A DNA stretch of 64,000 bases from NCBI RefSeq assembly GCF_002797975.1, contig NZ_PGET01000001.1, positions 1,860,001 to 1,924,000 on the forward strand, read 5' to 3'. A program made the position numbers and the translations under genes. This DNA comes from [Clostridium] celerecrescens 18A. GTDB lineage: Bacteria > Bacillota > Clostridia > Lachnospirales > Lachnospiraceae. This document shows positions 1 through 7,441 of the stretch, one piece after another. The notes beneath the pieces are model-generated. The model did not search any database. It worked only from the letters and a program-made list of their open reading frames with translations, and had not been told where the DNA came from. How positions within the stretch are numbered: the stretch's first letter is position 1; every line of letters starts with the position of its first letter.

Positions 1-660
1 TCCGGATACAATATACTCTTCCTTAAGTTCAATCCTATAATCCATTAAGGCCGCCTTGTATCCCTTTAACCGGTCCTTCCCCGGCATAGAAGTGCTTGGA
101 CCTGTAATGATTGCGATCTTTCGGTGTCCGGCATGGATCAGAGATTCCACTCCTTTATAAGCAGCGGCGGCATTCTCTACAAAAACACCATCCAAACTGG
201 AATTTTTAATATTCCGGTCAACTAAAACCACCGGAATTCCCTTGTTTTCAAATTGAATCAGCTTATCCCGAGTCACCATATCAAGCTCGGAAACCGGGGT
301 AATAATCAAACCGGAAAGTCTTTGGCCTTCTGCCATCTGAAGGTATTGATGTTCCCTTTCCTGCATTTCACCTGTATCAAACAAAACAATGTTATACTGG
401 TTATTGACCGCTATCTCTCCCATTCCGCTTATAACACTGGAAAAAAACTCATTGGCTATATCCGGAACAATAACACCGATACTGGAAGAGTCACGGGTGC
501 TTAAACTTCTTGCAATGGCATTCGGTACGAAATCAGCTTCTTCAATTGCAGCTAAAACCTTCTGCTTCGTTTCGTCCTTTACATATCCGGACTGATTAAT
601 CACTCTGGACACTGTCGCAGAAGAAACACCTACTTTTTTGGCAATATCCCGTATATTCAT
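1..660 (-). CDS. LacI-family transcriptional repressor, 3' end beyond the window
   Basis: The gene starts at an ATG at 660 and runs off the left edge, so 220 codons are visible. The first residues form the classic LacI helix-turn-helix (IRDIAKKVGVSSATVSRVIN, residues 3-22), followed by the hinge and the first part of a periplasmic-binding-protein-like sensor domain (SSIGVIVPDIANEFFS is typical). Proteins of this family bind a palindromic operator as dimers and release it when a sugar or sugar phosphate binds. AGGAG sits 9 bases before the ATG. A perfect 18 bp palindrome lies directly upstream of that Shine-Dalgarno sequence, so autoregulation is likely. The regulated sugar system is outside the window, and the ligand cannot be told from the visible part. 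Confidence 0.93.
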   Translation of the reverse strand, partial: MNIRDIAKKVGVSSATVSRVINQSGYVKDETKQKVLAAIEEADFVPNAIARSLSTRDSSSIGVIVPDIANEFFSSVISGMGEIAVNNQYNIVLFDTGEMQEREHQYLQMAEGQRLSGLIITPVSELDMVTRDKLIQFENKGIPVVLVDRNIKNSSLDGVFVENAAAAYKGVESLIHAGHRKIAIITGPSTSMPGKDRLKGYKAALMDYRIELKEEYIVSG

Positions 661-675
661 TATTAGTATCTCCTT

Positions 676-693
676 TATGTAACCGGTTACATA
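676..693. promoter_or_regulatory. Putative LacI-family operator (perfect 18 bp palindrome)
   Basis: TATGTAACCGGTTACATA is a perfect inverted repeat with the central CG typical of LacI/CcpA-type operators. It ends only two bases from the AGGAG of the LacI-family gene, so a bound repressor would cover the start of its own message. Assignment to this repressor is inferred from position. Confidence 0.7.
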
Positions 694-832
694 TGCATAT
701 TAACATATTGTATAACGAATGTAAAGCCTTTTTTATCATTTTTTACAAATGATTTGGATTTTTTTGTGTAATCAGAAAATAGTGCCAGATAAGAAGGTAA
801 TCCATGACAGTTATTATGACTGGAAGAATGGT

Positions 833-873
833 AAAAAATAGCACGGCGGTAGTCTCTCGTTTGCCGCCGTGCT
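833..873 (-). terminator. Rho-independent terminator (minus strand)
   Basis: A 10 bp GC-rich stem pairs 840-849 with 864-873 (AGCACGGCGG and its complement), with a 14-base loop. On the minus strand it is followed by six T. It would stop minus-strand transcription before the LacI-family gene. Confidence 0.75.
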
Positions 874-1014
874 TCTGAAAGTTGGCTAAAATTATGGAAA
901 CTCAATTTAGATCCAAATATTATATTAGGAGGTCATGGGATTCCTCTTATCAATAACAACGCAAAGGAAGCAATTCGGTCCGCATACAAATACCATTTAT
1001 TAAATAATCGATAA
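853..1014 (+). pseudogene. Remnant of a metallo-beta-lactamase-fold hydrolase (C-terminal tail)
   Basis: An open frame without a start codon follows an in-frame stop at 850-852 and ends at TAA 1012-1014. It reads ...ESWLKLWKLNLDPNIILG, then GHGIPLI and a basic helical tail. The pattern of a helix, then LxPDxIxxGHGxP, then a last helix is what the C-terminus of MBL-fold hydrolases looks like. No upstream coding sequence with the HxHxDH motif is present, and the minus-strand terminator at 833-873 occupies the space where it would be. A terminator follows the stop at once, as expected for the end of a former plus-strand gene. I infer a decayed gene end; the family call rests on a short stretch. 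Confidence 0.45.
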
Positions 1015-1018
1015 CATT

Positions 1019-1058
1019 AAAAAAGCTGCTACTCAATTCCTTAAGTAACAGCTTTTTT
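1019..1058. terminator. Bidirectional terminator after rpmF and after the MBL remnant
   Basis: AAAAAAGCTG at 1019-1028 pairs with CAGCTTTTTT at 1049-1058. The inner part of the stem is extended by TACT/AGTA past one mismatch. T-runs follow in both directions, so it can end the rpmF transcript (minus) and the former plus-strand gene. Confidence 0.75.
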
Positions 1059-1121
1059 TAATGTAATTTTCTAATAATTCTTACACGGTTTAAATCTTAT
1101 TTCCACAAAATCCGTAGAAAA

Positions 1122-1304
1122 TTAAGCTTCAACATTGATAATTTCTTTCTTGTTGTAAGAACCGCAAGCCTTGCATACTCTGTGAGGCATCATAAGTGCA
1201 CCGCACTTGCTGCACTTCACTAAGTTTGGAGCGCTCATCTTCCAGTTTGCTCTACGTTTGTCTCTTCTTCCTTTAGAAGATTTGTTCTTTGGACAGATAG
1301 ACAT
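1122..1304 (-). CDS. rpmF: 50S ribosomal protein L32
   Basis: This 60-residue protein of the large ribosomal subunit begins MSICPKNKSSKGRRDKRR, the basic N-terminus usual for L32. It has a zinc ribbon with C31-x2-C34 and C44-x2-C47, so it is the zinc-binding (C+) form. It starts 2 bases after the end of the YceD/DUF177 gene. This is the standard bacterial pairing, and the two are co-transcribed from the promoter at 1862-1890. The transcript probably ends at 1019-1058. Identification is essentially certain. Confidence 0.98.
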   Translation of the reverse strand: MSICPKNKSSKGRRDKRRANWKMSAPNLVKCSKCGALMMPHRVCKACGSYNKKEIINVEA

Positions 1305-1306
1305 GG

Positions 1307-1834
1307 TTACACCTCCTTAAACTTTTTAAAAATATCCTGGATGACTGCCATTCTAGGGTCTGTAGACCTAATATCGCAGTCACAAGTCTCATGATTGAGA
1401 TTTGTTCCACATCTATTACAAATCCCCTTGCAGTCTTCACTACAGAGAACTTTCATAGGCAGGTTCAGTATGAGTTCATCACAAACCAACTGGTCTACAT
1501 CCAGATTATAACCATTAATAAATGGTTGTTCTTCGAAATCTTCTACAATTCCCGAATCCGTTTCACTTAAATCAAGAGCACGGATTACATCAAAACTCAG
1601 GTCAACACGTACCGGATCCAAACAGCGGTCACATGGAATGATCAAAGCTAATTTCACTTTTCCTTCCACCACCAGCTTTTTGTCTCCAAGATTCATAATC
1701 CGCAGCAGCACAGGTTCTGCATCTACTACTTCATAATCACCGCCTGGCCCGTGATAGACCTTCATATCAAGATCGGGTGTGTAAGTTTTCTCTTTCCCTT
1801 CAAGGGTGAACAACTCAGTTAAATTAATAAGCAT
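1307..1834 (-). CDS. YceD/DUF177 family protein, 23S rRNA accumulation factor-like
   Basis: A 175-residue protein of the DUF177/YceD family. The YceD family is linked to 23S rRNA accumulation and to expression of L32, and its gene almost always precedes rpmF, as here. Visible features are C68-x2-C71 in the middle, the family stretch LILNLPMKVLC near residue 122, and then a cysteine-rich part (C131, C135, C139, C142, C151, C153) that is probably a metal-binding knuckle and typical of the Firmicute form. ATG at 1834 follows AGGAG at good spacing. A consensus sigma-A promoter lies just upstream. The exact molecular role is unknown. Confidence 0.9.
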   Translation of the reverse strand: MLINLTELFTLEGKEKTYTPDLDMKVYHGPGGDYEVVDAEPVLLRIMNLGDKKLVVEGKVKLALIIPCDRCLDPVRVDLSFDVIRALDLSETDSGIVEDFEEQPFINGYNLDVDQLVCDELILNLPMKVLCSEDCKGICNRCGTNLNHETCDCDIRSTDPRMAVIQDIFKKFKEV

Positions 1835-1861
1835 ACTAGTCTCCTAATACGCACCTATGTT

Positions 1862-1890
1862 ATTATACATATGGGTGCAACATTTGTCAA
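1862..1890 (-). promoter_or_regulatory. Sigma-A promoter of the DUF177-rpmF operon
   Basis: On the minus strand TTGACA (1885-1890) and TATAAT (1862-1867) are separated by 17 bases. Both hexamers match consensus perfectly, which fits a ribosomal protein operon. Confidence 0.88.
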
Positions 1891-1913
1891 CAAATATTTC
1901 CATATTTGAAGTA

Positions 1914-1952
1914 ACAGTTCAGCCATACTTATGAATGGTATGGCTGAACTGT
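1914..1952 (-). terminator. Hairpin after ackA, probable terminator
   Basis: A perfect 15 bp stem (ACAGTTCAGCCATAC at 1914-1928 with its complement at 1938-1952) has a 9-base loop, between the end of ackA and the next promoter. The flank lacks a clean T-run, so it is a weak terminator or an mRNA 3'-end stabiliser. Confidence 0.5.
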
Positions 1953-1989
1953 AACCCATACACAACATCATGTACCGTTTTATCCCGGA

Positions 1990-3183
1990 TTATACCAGAG
2001 CTTTTGTCTCTCTTGCAATGGCCAGCTCTTCATTGGTAGGAATTACGCATACCTTTACCTTAGATTCCGGTGTGGAGATCATGACACGTTTTCCTCTTGC
2101 TTTATTGGCTTCTGCATCAATGGAAATACCAAGGTAGCCTAAATATTCGCAAACTGCACCTCTGATTGGCTTATCATTCTCACCCACGCCTGCGGTAAAC
2201 ACAATAGCGTCAACACCGTTCATTGCTGCTACGTAGGAACCGATGTATTTTGCCACGCGGTAAATAAATGCCTGAATAGCAATATCAGCCAGATGATTTC
2301 CTTCTCCCTGTGCCTTCTGAACATCACGGAAATCGCTGGAAATACCACCGGACATACCAAGGATACCGGATTTTTTATTTAAAATATCCAGAACCTCGTT
2401 AACGCTCTTGCCTTCCTTGTTGCAGATAAACTGAACAACAGCAGGATCAATGTCACCACTTCTGGTTCCCATAATAAGACCCTCTAATGGAGTCAGTCCC
2501 ATGCTGGTATCCACGCACTTGCCGCCGATGGAAGCAGAAATGCTGGCTCCGTTTCCTAAATGGCATACGATTACCTTGCCATTTTTATGATCCAGATCAC
2601 AATATGTTAATGCTTCGTTGGATACAAATTTGTGGCTTGTTCCATGGAAACCGTAACGGCGAATGCTGTATTTCTCATAATATTCATGAGGAATTGCGTA
2701 CATACCGGCTTTGTCAGGCATACCCATACCGAAAGAAGTATCAAATACTGCTACATTTGGAACTCCCGGTACAGCTTCCTCACATGCTTCAATTCCCATC
2801 AGGTTTGCCGGATTATGCAAAGGTCCTAAATCAAAGCAGTCACGGATAACCTTTTTCACGTCTTCATTTACTACGATAGAATCGCTGTAAATCGTTCCTG
2901 CATGAAGAACCCTGTGTCCTACTGCAGAAATTTCACTGGTATCCTTGATTACACCGTATTTTGGATCAACCAATGCATCCAAAACCAGCTTTATAGCAAC
3001 GGTATGGTTCGGCATCTCTTTCTCTACTACCAAATCCTCATTGCCTTCTGACTTGTGAGTCAGCTTGGAACCGGCAATGCCGATTCTCTCGCATAAGCCT
3101 ATTGCTAAGACTCCCTCGTTCTCCATATCGATCAGCTGATACTTTAAGGAAGAGCTTCCGCAGTTAATAACTAAAATTTTCAT
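1990..3183 (-). CDS. ackA: Acetate kinase
   Basis: The enzyme catalyses acetyl phosphate + ADP to acetate + ATP, the energy-yielding last step of acetate fermentation in the cytosol. At 397 residues from ATG 3183 it has the usual length. The ASKHA fold signatures are visible: MKILVINCGSSSLKYQ at the N-terminus, HRVLHAG, YGFHGTSHKFVS with the catalytic-region histidine, and GDIDPA. An ATG seven codons upstream is possible, but its own codons supply the AAGGAG/AAAGGA Shine-Dalgarno sequence for the chosen start, and the family begins at MKI. It follows pduL by about 20 bases, so the two form an acetyl-CoA to acetate operon. Confidence 0.97.
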   Translation of the reverse strand: MKILVINCGSSSLKYQLIDMENEGVLAIGLCERIGIAGSKLTHKSEGNEDLVVEKEMPNHTVAIKLVLDALVDPKYGVIKDTSEISAVGHRVLHAGTIYSDSIVVNEDVKKVIRDCFDLGPLHNPANLMGIEACEEAVPGVPNVAVFDTSFGMGMPDKAGMYAIPHEYYEKYSIRRYGFHGTSHKFVSNEALTYCDLDHKNGKVIVCHLGNGASISASIGGKCVDTSMGLTPLEGLIMGTRSGDIDPAVVQFICNKEGKSVNEVLDILNKKSGILGMSGGISSDFRDVQKAQGEGNHLADIAIQAFIYRVAKYIGSYVAAMNGVDAIVFTAGVGENDKPIRGAVCEYLGYLGISIDAEANKARGKRVMISTPESKVKVCVIPTNEELAIARETKALV

Positions 3184-3204
3184 ATTCCTTTGATTCTCCT
3201 TCAT

Positions 3205-3774
3205 TTATTTAATAATTTCGCCGTACTGTTCTCTGCCACAGCTTGCTGCGTTGGATTCGTCTGTGTCAATGTGCATAGCCAAAGCATAATTTTCATTTAC
3301 ACGCACAACTACATCTCCGAAAATAAGGCTTCTACCGTCTGTGTCTATTTTCACAGAAACAACTTCACCATCTTTAACACCAAGCTTTTCTGCTTCTGCA
3401 GGAGTTGCATGGATATGACGCTTTGCAACGATCACGCCCTCTGTTATCTCAATTTCACCAGCAGGTCCAATGATCTTGCATGCACCGCTGCCCGCAACGT
3501 CACCGGATTCTCTTAAAGGCGCAGCAATTCCAATGGAACGGGCATCGGTTGCGGAAAGCTCTATCTGAGTCGCTTTTCTAACCGGGCCTAAAATGGAAAT
3601 CCCTTTAAACTCGCCCTTGGAACCAACAACAGTTACTCTCTCCTCACAGGCAAACTGGCCTGGCTGGGATAAAGATTTTTTCTTTGTTAACTCATAGCCG
3701 TTTCCAAATAAAATCTCAAGATGTTCCTGAGTTAGATGTACATGTCGAGCTGATGTTTCAACGATAAAATTCAT
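3205..3774 (-). CDS. pduL: PduL-type phosphate acyltransferase (phosphotransacetylase)
   Basis: A 189-residue member of the PduL family, which interconverts acyl-CoA and acyl phosphate and is unrelated to Pta. The zinc-ligand pattern is intact: H11 and H13 in SARHVHLT, H120 and H122 in VAKRHIHATP, and H168 in AMHID. The protein starts directly with the catalytic domain and lacks the N-terminal encapsulation peptide of microcompartment PduL, so I infer a cytosolic housekeeping enzyme. It lies just upstream of ackA behind its own promoter (3828-3856) and most likely replaces Pta in the acetate pathway. The natural acyl chain (acetyl or propionyl) is inferred from the neighbour. Confidence 0.92.
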   Translation of the reverse strand: MNFIVETSARHVHLTQEHLEILFGNGYELTKKKSLSQPGQFACEERVTVVGSKGEFKGISILGPVRKATQIELSATDARSIGIAAPLRESGDVAGSGACKIIGPAGEIEITEGVIVAKRHIHATPAEAEKLGVKDGEVVSVKIDTDGRSLIFGDVVVRVNENYALAMHIDTDESNAASCGREQYGEIIK

Positions 3775-3827
3775 ACCTATCTATTCTCCTGTTCTTTTAA
3801 TCGATGTTTTTCACCGATTCTCACTCT

Positions 3828-3856
3828 ATTCTATGAGGATTCGCTAAAATTTTCAA
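3828..3856 (-). promoter_or_regulatory. Sigma-A promoter of the pduL-ackA operon
   Basis: TTGAAA (3851-3856) and TAGAAT (3828-3833) on the minus strand are 17 bases apart, upstream of pduL and back to back with the tmcAL promoter. Confidence 0.7.
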
Positions 3857-3874
3857 GTGTTGTACTAAAATAAT

Positions 3875-3903
3875 TTGCATTTTTTGCGAAACAATCGCAT
3901 AAT
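3875..3903 (+). promoter_or_regulatory. Putative sigma-A promoter of tmcAL
   Basis: TTGCAT (3875-3880) and CATAAT (3898-3903) are separated by 17 bases on the plus strand, about 35 bases before the tmcAL start. Confidence 0.6.
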
Positions 3904-3938
3904 AGAGGATAAGAAAAAGAAAAAGGATATCTTTTAAC

Positions 3939-5198
3939 ATGAAAAACAAAAGTTCTCTAGCCGTTGGTATTATCGCTGAATACAATCCTTTCCACGATGG
4001 ACATGCCTACCATATCAGGAAGGCCAAGGAAATCTCTCATGCAGACTATTGCATCGTGGCTATGAGCGGGGATTTTGTCCAAAGAGGAGCTCCTGCCATC
4101 TATGATAAATATACAAGAACAGCCATGGCATTGTCTTGCGGAGCCGACTTGGTGGTCGAGCTTCCGTCTGTATTTGCCTCCAGCAGTGCAGAGGATTTTG
4201 CAGCCAGTGGGATCGCCCTTCTTAACAATCTGGGAGTAGTTGGCAGTGTCTGCTTTGGAAGCGAATGCGGTAATGTGGAAAAACTTACCGGTATTGCTTC
4301 TATTTTAGCCACAGAACCCCCTGTTTATACGAAAGAGCTGCGCAGAGAGCTGAAAAAGGGGGCCACCTTTCCTCAGGCCAGAAATCTGGCCCTTATTTCC
4401 TGTGGAATCTTAAATAAGGATGAGGCTTCCATTCTGGCCTCCCCAAATAACATCCTGGGAATCGAATATTGTAAGGCTCTTTACAGGCAGAAAAGTTCAA
4501 TAACTCCAGTTACAATATCCAGAAAAGGATACGGATATCATGATACCAGTCTTGCCTCCGAAGGTTTCAGTTCTGCTACCGGAATCCGGAAAGCCATTTA
4601 TGAAAATCCGGATATCCTTAAACAGGCGGAGTCTTCCCTGATACAAGTGCCGGATTCTGTAAAACAGATGATGTCCCAGGGCTTCCCTGTGTTTCCTGAC
4701 GATATCAGCGCCTTATTAAATACCACACTGCTTAAATTGGACTGCGAAGGGGTTCCCTTTGAGAAATTTGCCGACGTTTCAGAAGAACTGGCTGCCAGAC
4801 TCCTAAGGCAGCTTCCGGATTTCCTTCCTTTTGAGGAAAAAATCAACCATTTAAAAACAAGACAATATACTTATACGCGGATCAGCCGGGCTCTTCTCCA
4901 TATCGCCCTTGGAATCACTGCCCATCAGGTTGTTTTAGGCCGGAACGCCGGTTACGCCCCATATGCCCGGGTTTTAGGCTTTAAAAAAACTTCCGCAGGT
5001 CTTATGGGAGAAATAAAAAAGAGAGGGAGCATCCCTCTCATCACAAAAACTGCCGATGCAAGACTCATTCTTTCCGGAGCAGCCTGGTCCATGCTCCGCC
5101 AGGATTTTTACTGCTCCCACATTTATCAGACCATTGTACAGGACAAATATCGCATAAAAATGAAAAATGAGTTCACTCATTCCGTCGTCATCCTATGA
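3939..5198 (+). CDS. tmcAL: tRNA(Met) cytidine acetate ligase
   Basis: A 419-residue protein of the YlbM/TmcAL nucleotidyltransferase family. The characterised Bacillus enzyme activates acetate with ATP and acetylates the wobble cytidine (C34) of elongator tRNA-Met. The HxGH-type nucleotidyltransferase motif is seen as IIAEYNPFHDGHAYHI (about residues 11-26), followed by AMSGDFVQRG and a conserved KYTRTAMAL. It is one of very few plus-strand genes here and is transcribed divergently from pduL-ackA. Sitting beside the acetate-forming genes is notable because acetate is its substrate, though the neighbourhood may be accidental. Its last codons overlap the convergent Nudix gene by 6 bases. Confidence 0.93.
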   Translation: MKNKSSLAVGIIAEYNPFHDGHAYHIRKAKEISHADYCIVAMSGDFVQRGAPAIYDKYTRTAMALSCGADLVVELPSVFASSSAEDFAASGIALLNNLGVVGSVCFGSECGNVEKLTGIASILATEPPVYTKELRRELKKGATFPQARNLALISCGILNKDEASILASPNNILGIEYCKALYRQKSSITPVTISRKGYGYHDTSLASEGFSSATGIRKAIYENPDILKQAESSLIQVPDSVKQMMSQGFPVFPDDISALLNTTLLKLDCEGVPFEKFADVSEELAARLLRQLPDFLPFEEKINHLKTRQYTYTRISRALLHIALGITAHQVVLGRNAGYAPYARVLGFKKTSAGLMGEIKKRGSIPLITKTADARLILSGAAWSMLRQDFYCSHIYQTIVQDKYRIKMKNEFTHSVVIL

Positions 5199-5699
5199 TG
5201 GCAGCTGAATGAATTCCCTGATCTTATCTTTATATAGAAGAAACCGGGATTTAGGAACTACGATTCCCTGTTTCCACATTTCAAGGAGCTGTTCAAACGT
5301 AACAAACTTCGCATCTACCACTTCTTCTTGCTGAATGGTTATGTCATCTATGGTAACATTTTGCCTGGTGATATAGGTGTCCACAAACCGCTCCTTCAGA
5401 CGGATTGCATGAATCAGGATGAGCTGCTCTTTTTCCGTCCGGACCCCAACCTCTTCAGAAAGCTCCCGAAGAGCTCCTTCTATGCTGGTTTCACCCGCAA
5501 GAACAGAGCCCCCGGAGCATTCCCACATAAGGCCGTAAGGCTTATCCGGATGCCTTTTGGTGAGCAAAATCTCCTGTTTTCCATTTACAAGCCAGATATC
5601 CGACACAAGGTGATAATCTCCTGTACCAAGGGGTACTCCGCGGACATGTGTTTTTCCAGTGGCCACCCGATTTTCATCATAAACATCCCAAAGCTCCAT
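5193..5699 (-). CDS. Nudix hydrolase
   Basis: A 168-residue Nudix protein. The box GX5EX7REUXEEXGU is complete in GSVLAGETSIEGALRELSEEVGV (about residues 62-84), so Mg-dependent hydrolysis of a nucleoside diphosphate-linked substrate is expected. The N-terminus (ELWDVYDENRVATG) resembles the group that includes isopentenyl-diphosphate isomerase-like and YfcD-like Nudix proteins, but no specific substrate can be named. GGGAGG precedes the ATG. Its 3' end overlaps tmcAL tail to tail. It leads a minus-strand cluster with the MIF-like gene 36 bases upstream. Confidence 0.85.
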   Translation of the reverse strand: MELWDVYDENRVATGKTHVRGVPLGTGDYHLVSDIWLVNGKQEILLTKRHPDKPYGLMWECSGGSVLAGETSIEGALRELSEEVGVRTEKEQLILIHAIRLKERFVDTYITRQNVTIDDITIQQEEVVDAKFVTFEQLLEMWKQGIVVPKSRFLLYKDKIREFIQLPS

Positions 5700-5735
5700 A
5701 AACCATTCCTCCCGACCTAAGAATCAGCTGTGCAG

Positions 5736-6080
5736 CTAAAAGTTACCTCCGTTCCAACCCCAGTGATCCACTTCCTCATATTTCACATAAATTTTATCCT
5801 GGGCAATGGAAAGCACATCTTTATAGATTTTACAGATCTCAGCGGTCAGCCTGTCGTAATCCCGTTCGGATGCATGACCGAAAATCTTTACTTCCACAAA
5901 TGCAAGCTTTGTATTATTATTCCCTTTAAAGTAAAGGGAACAGTTATCTTCAAAGCCAACCATGAGCCAGCTTTCCGATTTGCCGGGAATGAGGCTGATG
6001 GCCTGTCCAAGCTTTGATTTTAGTGCTGTTTTTTCTTCTTCTGATAATGCGACATTTACTTTCGAGTTGATGAAAGGCAC
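5736..6080 (-). CDS. MIF/phenylpyruvate tautomerase family protein
   Basis: A 114-residue protein of the macrophage migration inhibitory factor superfamily. It starts MPFINSKVNV, so after Met removal Pro2 would be the catalytic base of a tautomerase. Other family marks are the central ESWLMVGFEDN strand-turn, VEVKIFGHAS, and the C-terminal VDHWGWNGGNF with the NG turn. These proteins form trimers and tautomerise keto-enol substrates such as phenylpyruvate in vitro; the bacterial physiological substrate is unknown. It sits between a Nudix hydrolase and a methyltransferase on the same strand, which gives no functional hint. Confidence 0.88.
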   Translation of the reverse strand: MPFINSKVNVALSEEEKTALKSKLGQAISLIPGKSESWLMVGFEDNCSLYFKGNNNTKLAFVEVKIFGHASERDYDRLTAEICKIYKDVLSIAQDKIYVKYEEVDHWGWNGGNF

Positions 6081-6125
6081 TGATTTCTCCTCCTTAAATC
6101 GTTTTTTATATCATACCACATATAA

Positions 6126-7319
6126 TTAAAAATTACCATCCACTTTCTGATTCTTATCCTCTTCTATGAGCAGGTCCGCAAGCGTCAGCTTCCCATGGAG
6201 AAATTCCATGATCTCCTGGATCTCCCTGCGGTTATCCTTCTTTCCGCCCTGCTTCACTCCGCGGATCAGAATATTTTTCGGTGTATGCTCCATGTCGATA
6301 AATTCAAGAATCTGAGTCCGGTATCCCTGGCTTTCCAGAATTTCTGCCCTGAGCGCATCCGTATAAAGAGCTGCCATCCGTTCCCGGATCAGACCATATT
6401 GAAATACAGGAGCCATAAGCTCCTGATGTATGGTTTTATTCAGCTCATGCTGACAGCAGGGAACCGACAAAATGACAGAGGCTCCCCAACGGACGGCCTT
6501 TGCCAGGGCATAATCCGTAGCGGTATCACAAGCATGAAGAGTCACTACCATATCCACATGGTCCACACCCTCGTAGGAAGCGATATCTCCATGATAAAAT
6601 TTTAACTTATCATATCCATACCGCTCTCCCAGGCGGTTACAGTCATCAATGACCGTCTGCTTTAAATCCAGCCCGATAACACGGATCAAATACCCTTTCA
6701 GTTCATGAAGATAGTAATACATAGCAAAGGTCAGATAGGATTTCCCGCATCCAAAATCAATGATTACATTCTCTCGGCTCTTGTCAAGCCTTGGGAGAAT
6801 ATCTTCAATAAATTCTAAGAACCGGTTGATCTGGCGAAACTTATCATATCTGGAAGCAATGACTTTTCCTTCCGCCGTCATGACTCCTAAATCCACCAGA
6901 AAGGGAACTGGTGTGCCTTCTTTTAAAATATAACTTTTCTGTCTGTTATGCTGAGGGACTGTAGAAGTTGCCGCAATTTTTTGTTGCCGTTTTATCTTGA
7001 TGCTTGGACTACCCTTTTTGCTCATCAGCACTCTAACCTGGCCCTTTCTGGATTCCAGTTCCATCTGGCGCAGCATTCCATCCAGCAGATCCACGATATA
7101 GGAGATACATTCTCCCACTGAAAAATTCTTATGAAAGGCCTGGTTTCCCACCAGCTCTTCCGCTTGAAAGATCAGGCTTCCTTTTAGCAAAAGCGGGCGT
7201 ACCTTTACTTTGGAAACGCCCTGCTTATCTGATGGATTGCTGATTACGATCCGAAGCAGATTTTCATCAAGAAACTCTCTTCCAATCTGAATTAATTGTT
7301 CTTTTTCCTTTTCTTCCAT
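6126..7319 (-). CDS. Class I SAM-dependent methyltransferase (METTL25/Rrp8-like domain)
   Basis: The C-terminal half is a Rossmann methyltransferase: IDFGCGKSYLTF is the SAM glycine loop, VIGLDLKQTVID the acidic second strand, and VVTLHACDTATDYAL with SVPCCQHEL the active-site region shared with METTL25-like proteins. The N-terminal 150 residues are less conserved and may bind RNA; substrate unknown. A longer frame opens at 7406, but those extra codons lie inside two tandem copies of an intergenic repeat, so I take the ATG at 7319 (about 398 residues). No strong Shine-Dalgarno sequence is visible for this ATG: AAGGA lies about 13 bases away, so the start is tentative. Confidence 0.8.
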   Translation of the reverse strand: MEEKEKEQLIQIGREFLDENLLRIVISNPSDKQGVSKVKVRPLLLKGSLIFQAEELVGNQAFHKNFSVGECISYIVDLLDGMLRQMELESRKGQVRVLMSKKGSPSIKIKRQQKIAATSTVPQHNRQKSYILKEGTPVPFLVDLGVMTAEGKVIASRYDKFRQINRFLEFIEDILPRLDKSRENVIIDFGCGKSYLTFAMYYYLHELKGYLIRVIGLDLKQTVIDDCNRLGERYGYDKLKFYHGDIASYEGVDHVDMVVTLHACDTATDYALAKAVRWGASVILSVPCCQHELNKTIHQELMAPVFQYGLIRERMAALYTDALRAEILESQGYRTQILEFIDMEHTPKNILIRGVKQGGKKDNRREIQEIMEFLHGKLTLADLLIEEDKNQKVDGNF

Positions 7320-7335
7320 GAAATCAGGCAATTCC

Positions 7336-7439
7336 TTTCTTCTTTCTCGCCCATGCTTTTTGGGCATAGAGGGATACCCGCAGGGTGTTTCTTCTTTCTC
7401 GCCCATGCTTTTTGGGCATAGAGGGATACCCGCAGGGTG
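7336..7439 (-). repeat. Two tandem 52 bp intergenic repeat units
   Basis: Units at 7336-7387 and 7388-7439 are near-identical. Each carries two short inverted repeats, GCCCATGC...GGGC and ATACCCGCAGGGTGT. The block begins, on the minus strand, immediately after the TGA of the histidine phosphatase and ends close to the methyltransferase start. Related units occur at 10689-10762, 13999-14155, 54601-54646 and, in part, 61503-61545. Confidence 0.9.
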
Positions 7440-7441
7440 TT

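Noticed and set aside
687..905. Open frame of 72 codons upstream of the LacI-family gene
   Set aside because: It crosses the minus-strand terminator and the LacI operator, and has no protein family features.
7320..7406. Longer N-terminus for the methyltransferase
   Set aside because: The extra codons are repeat sequence, and no ribosome binding site precedes the ATG at 7406.
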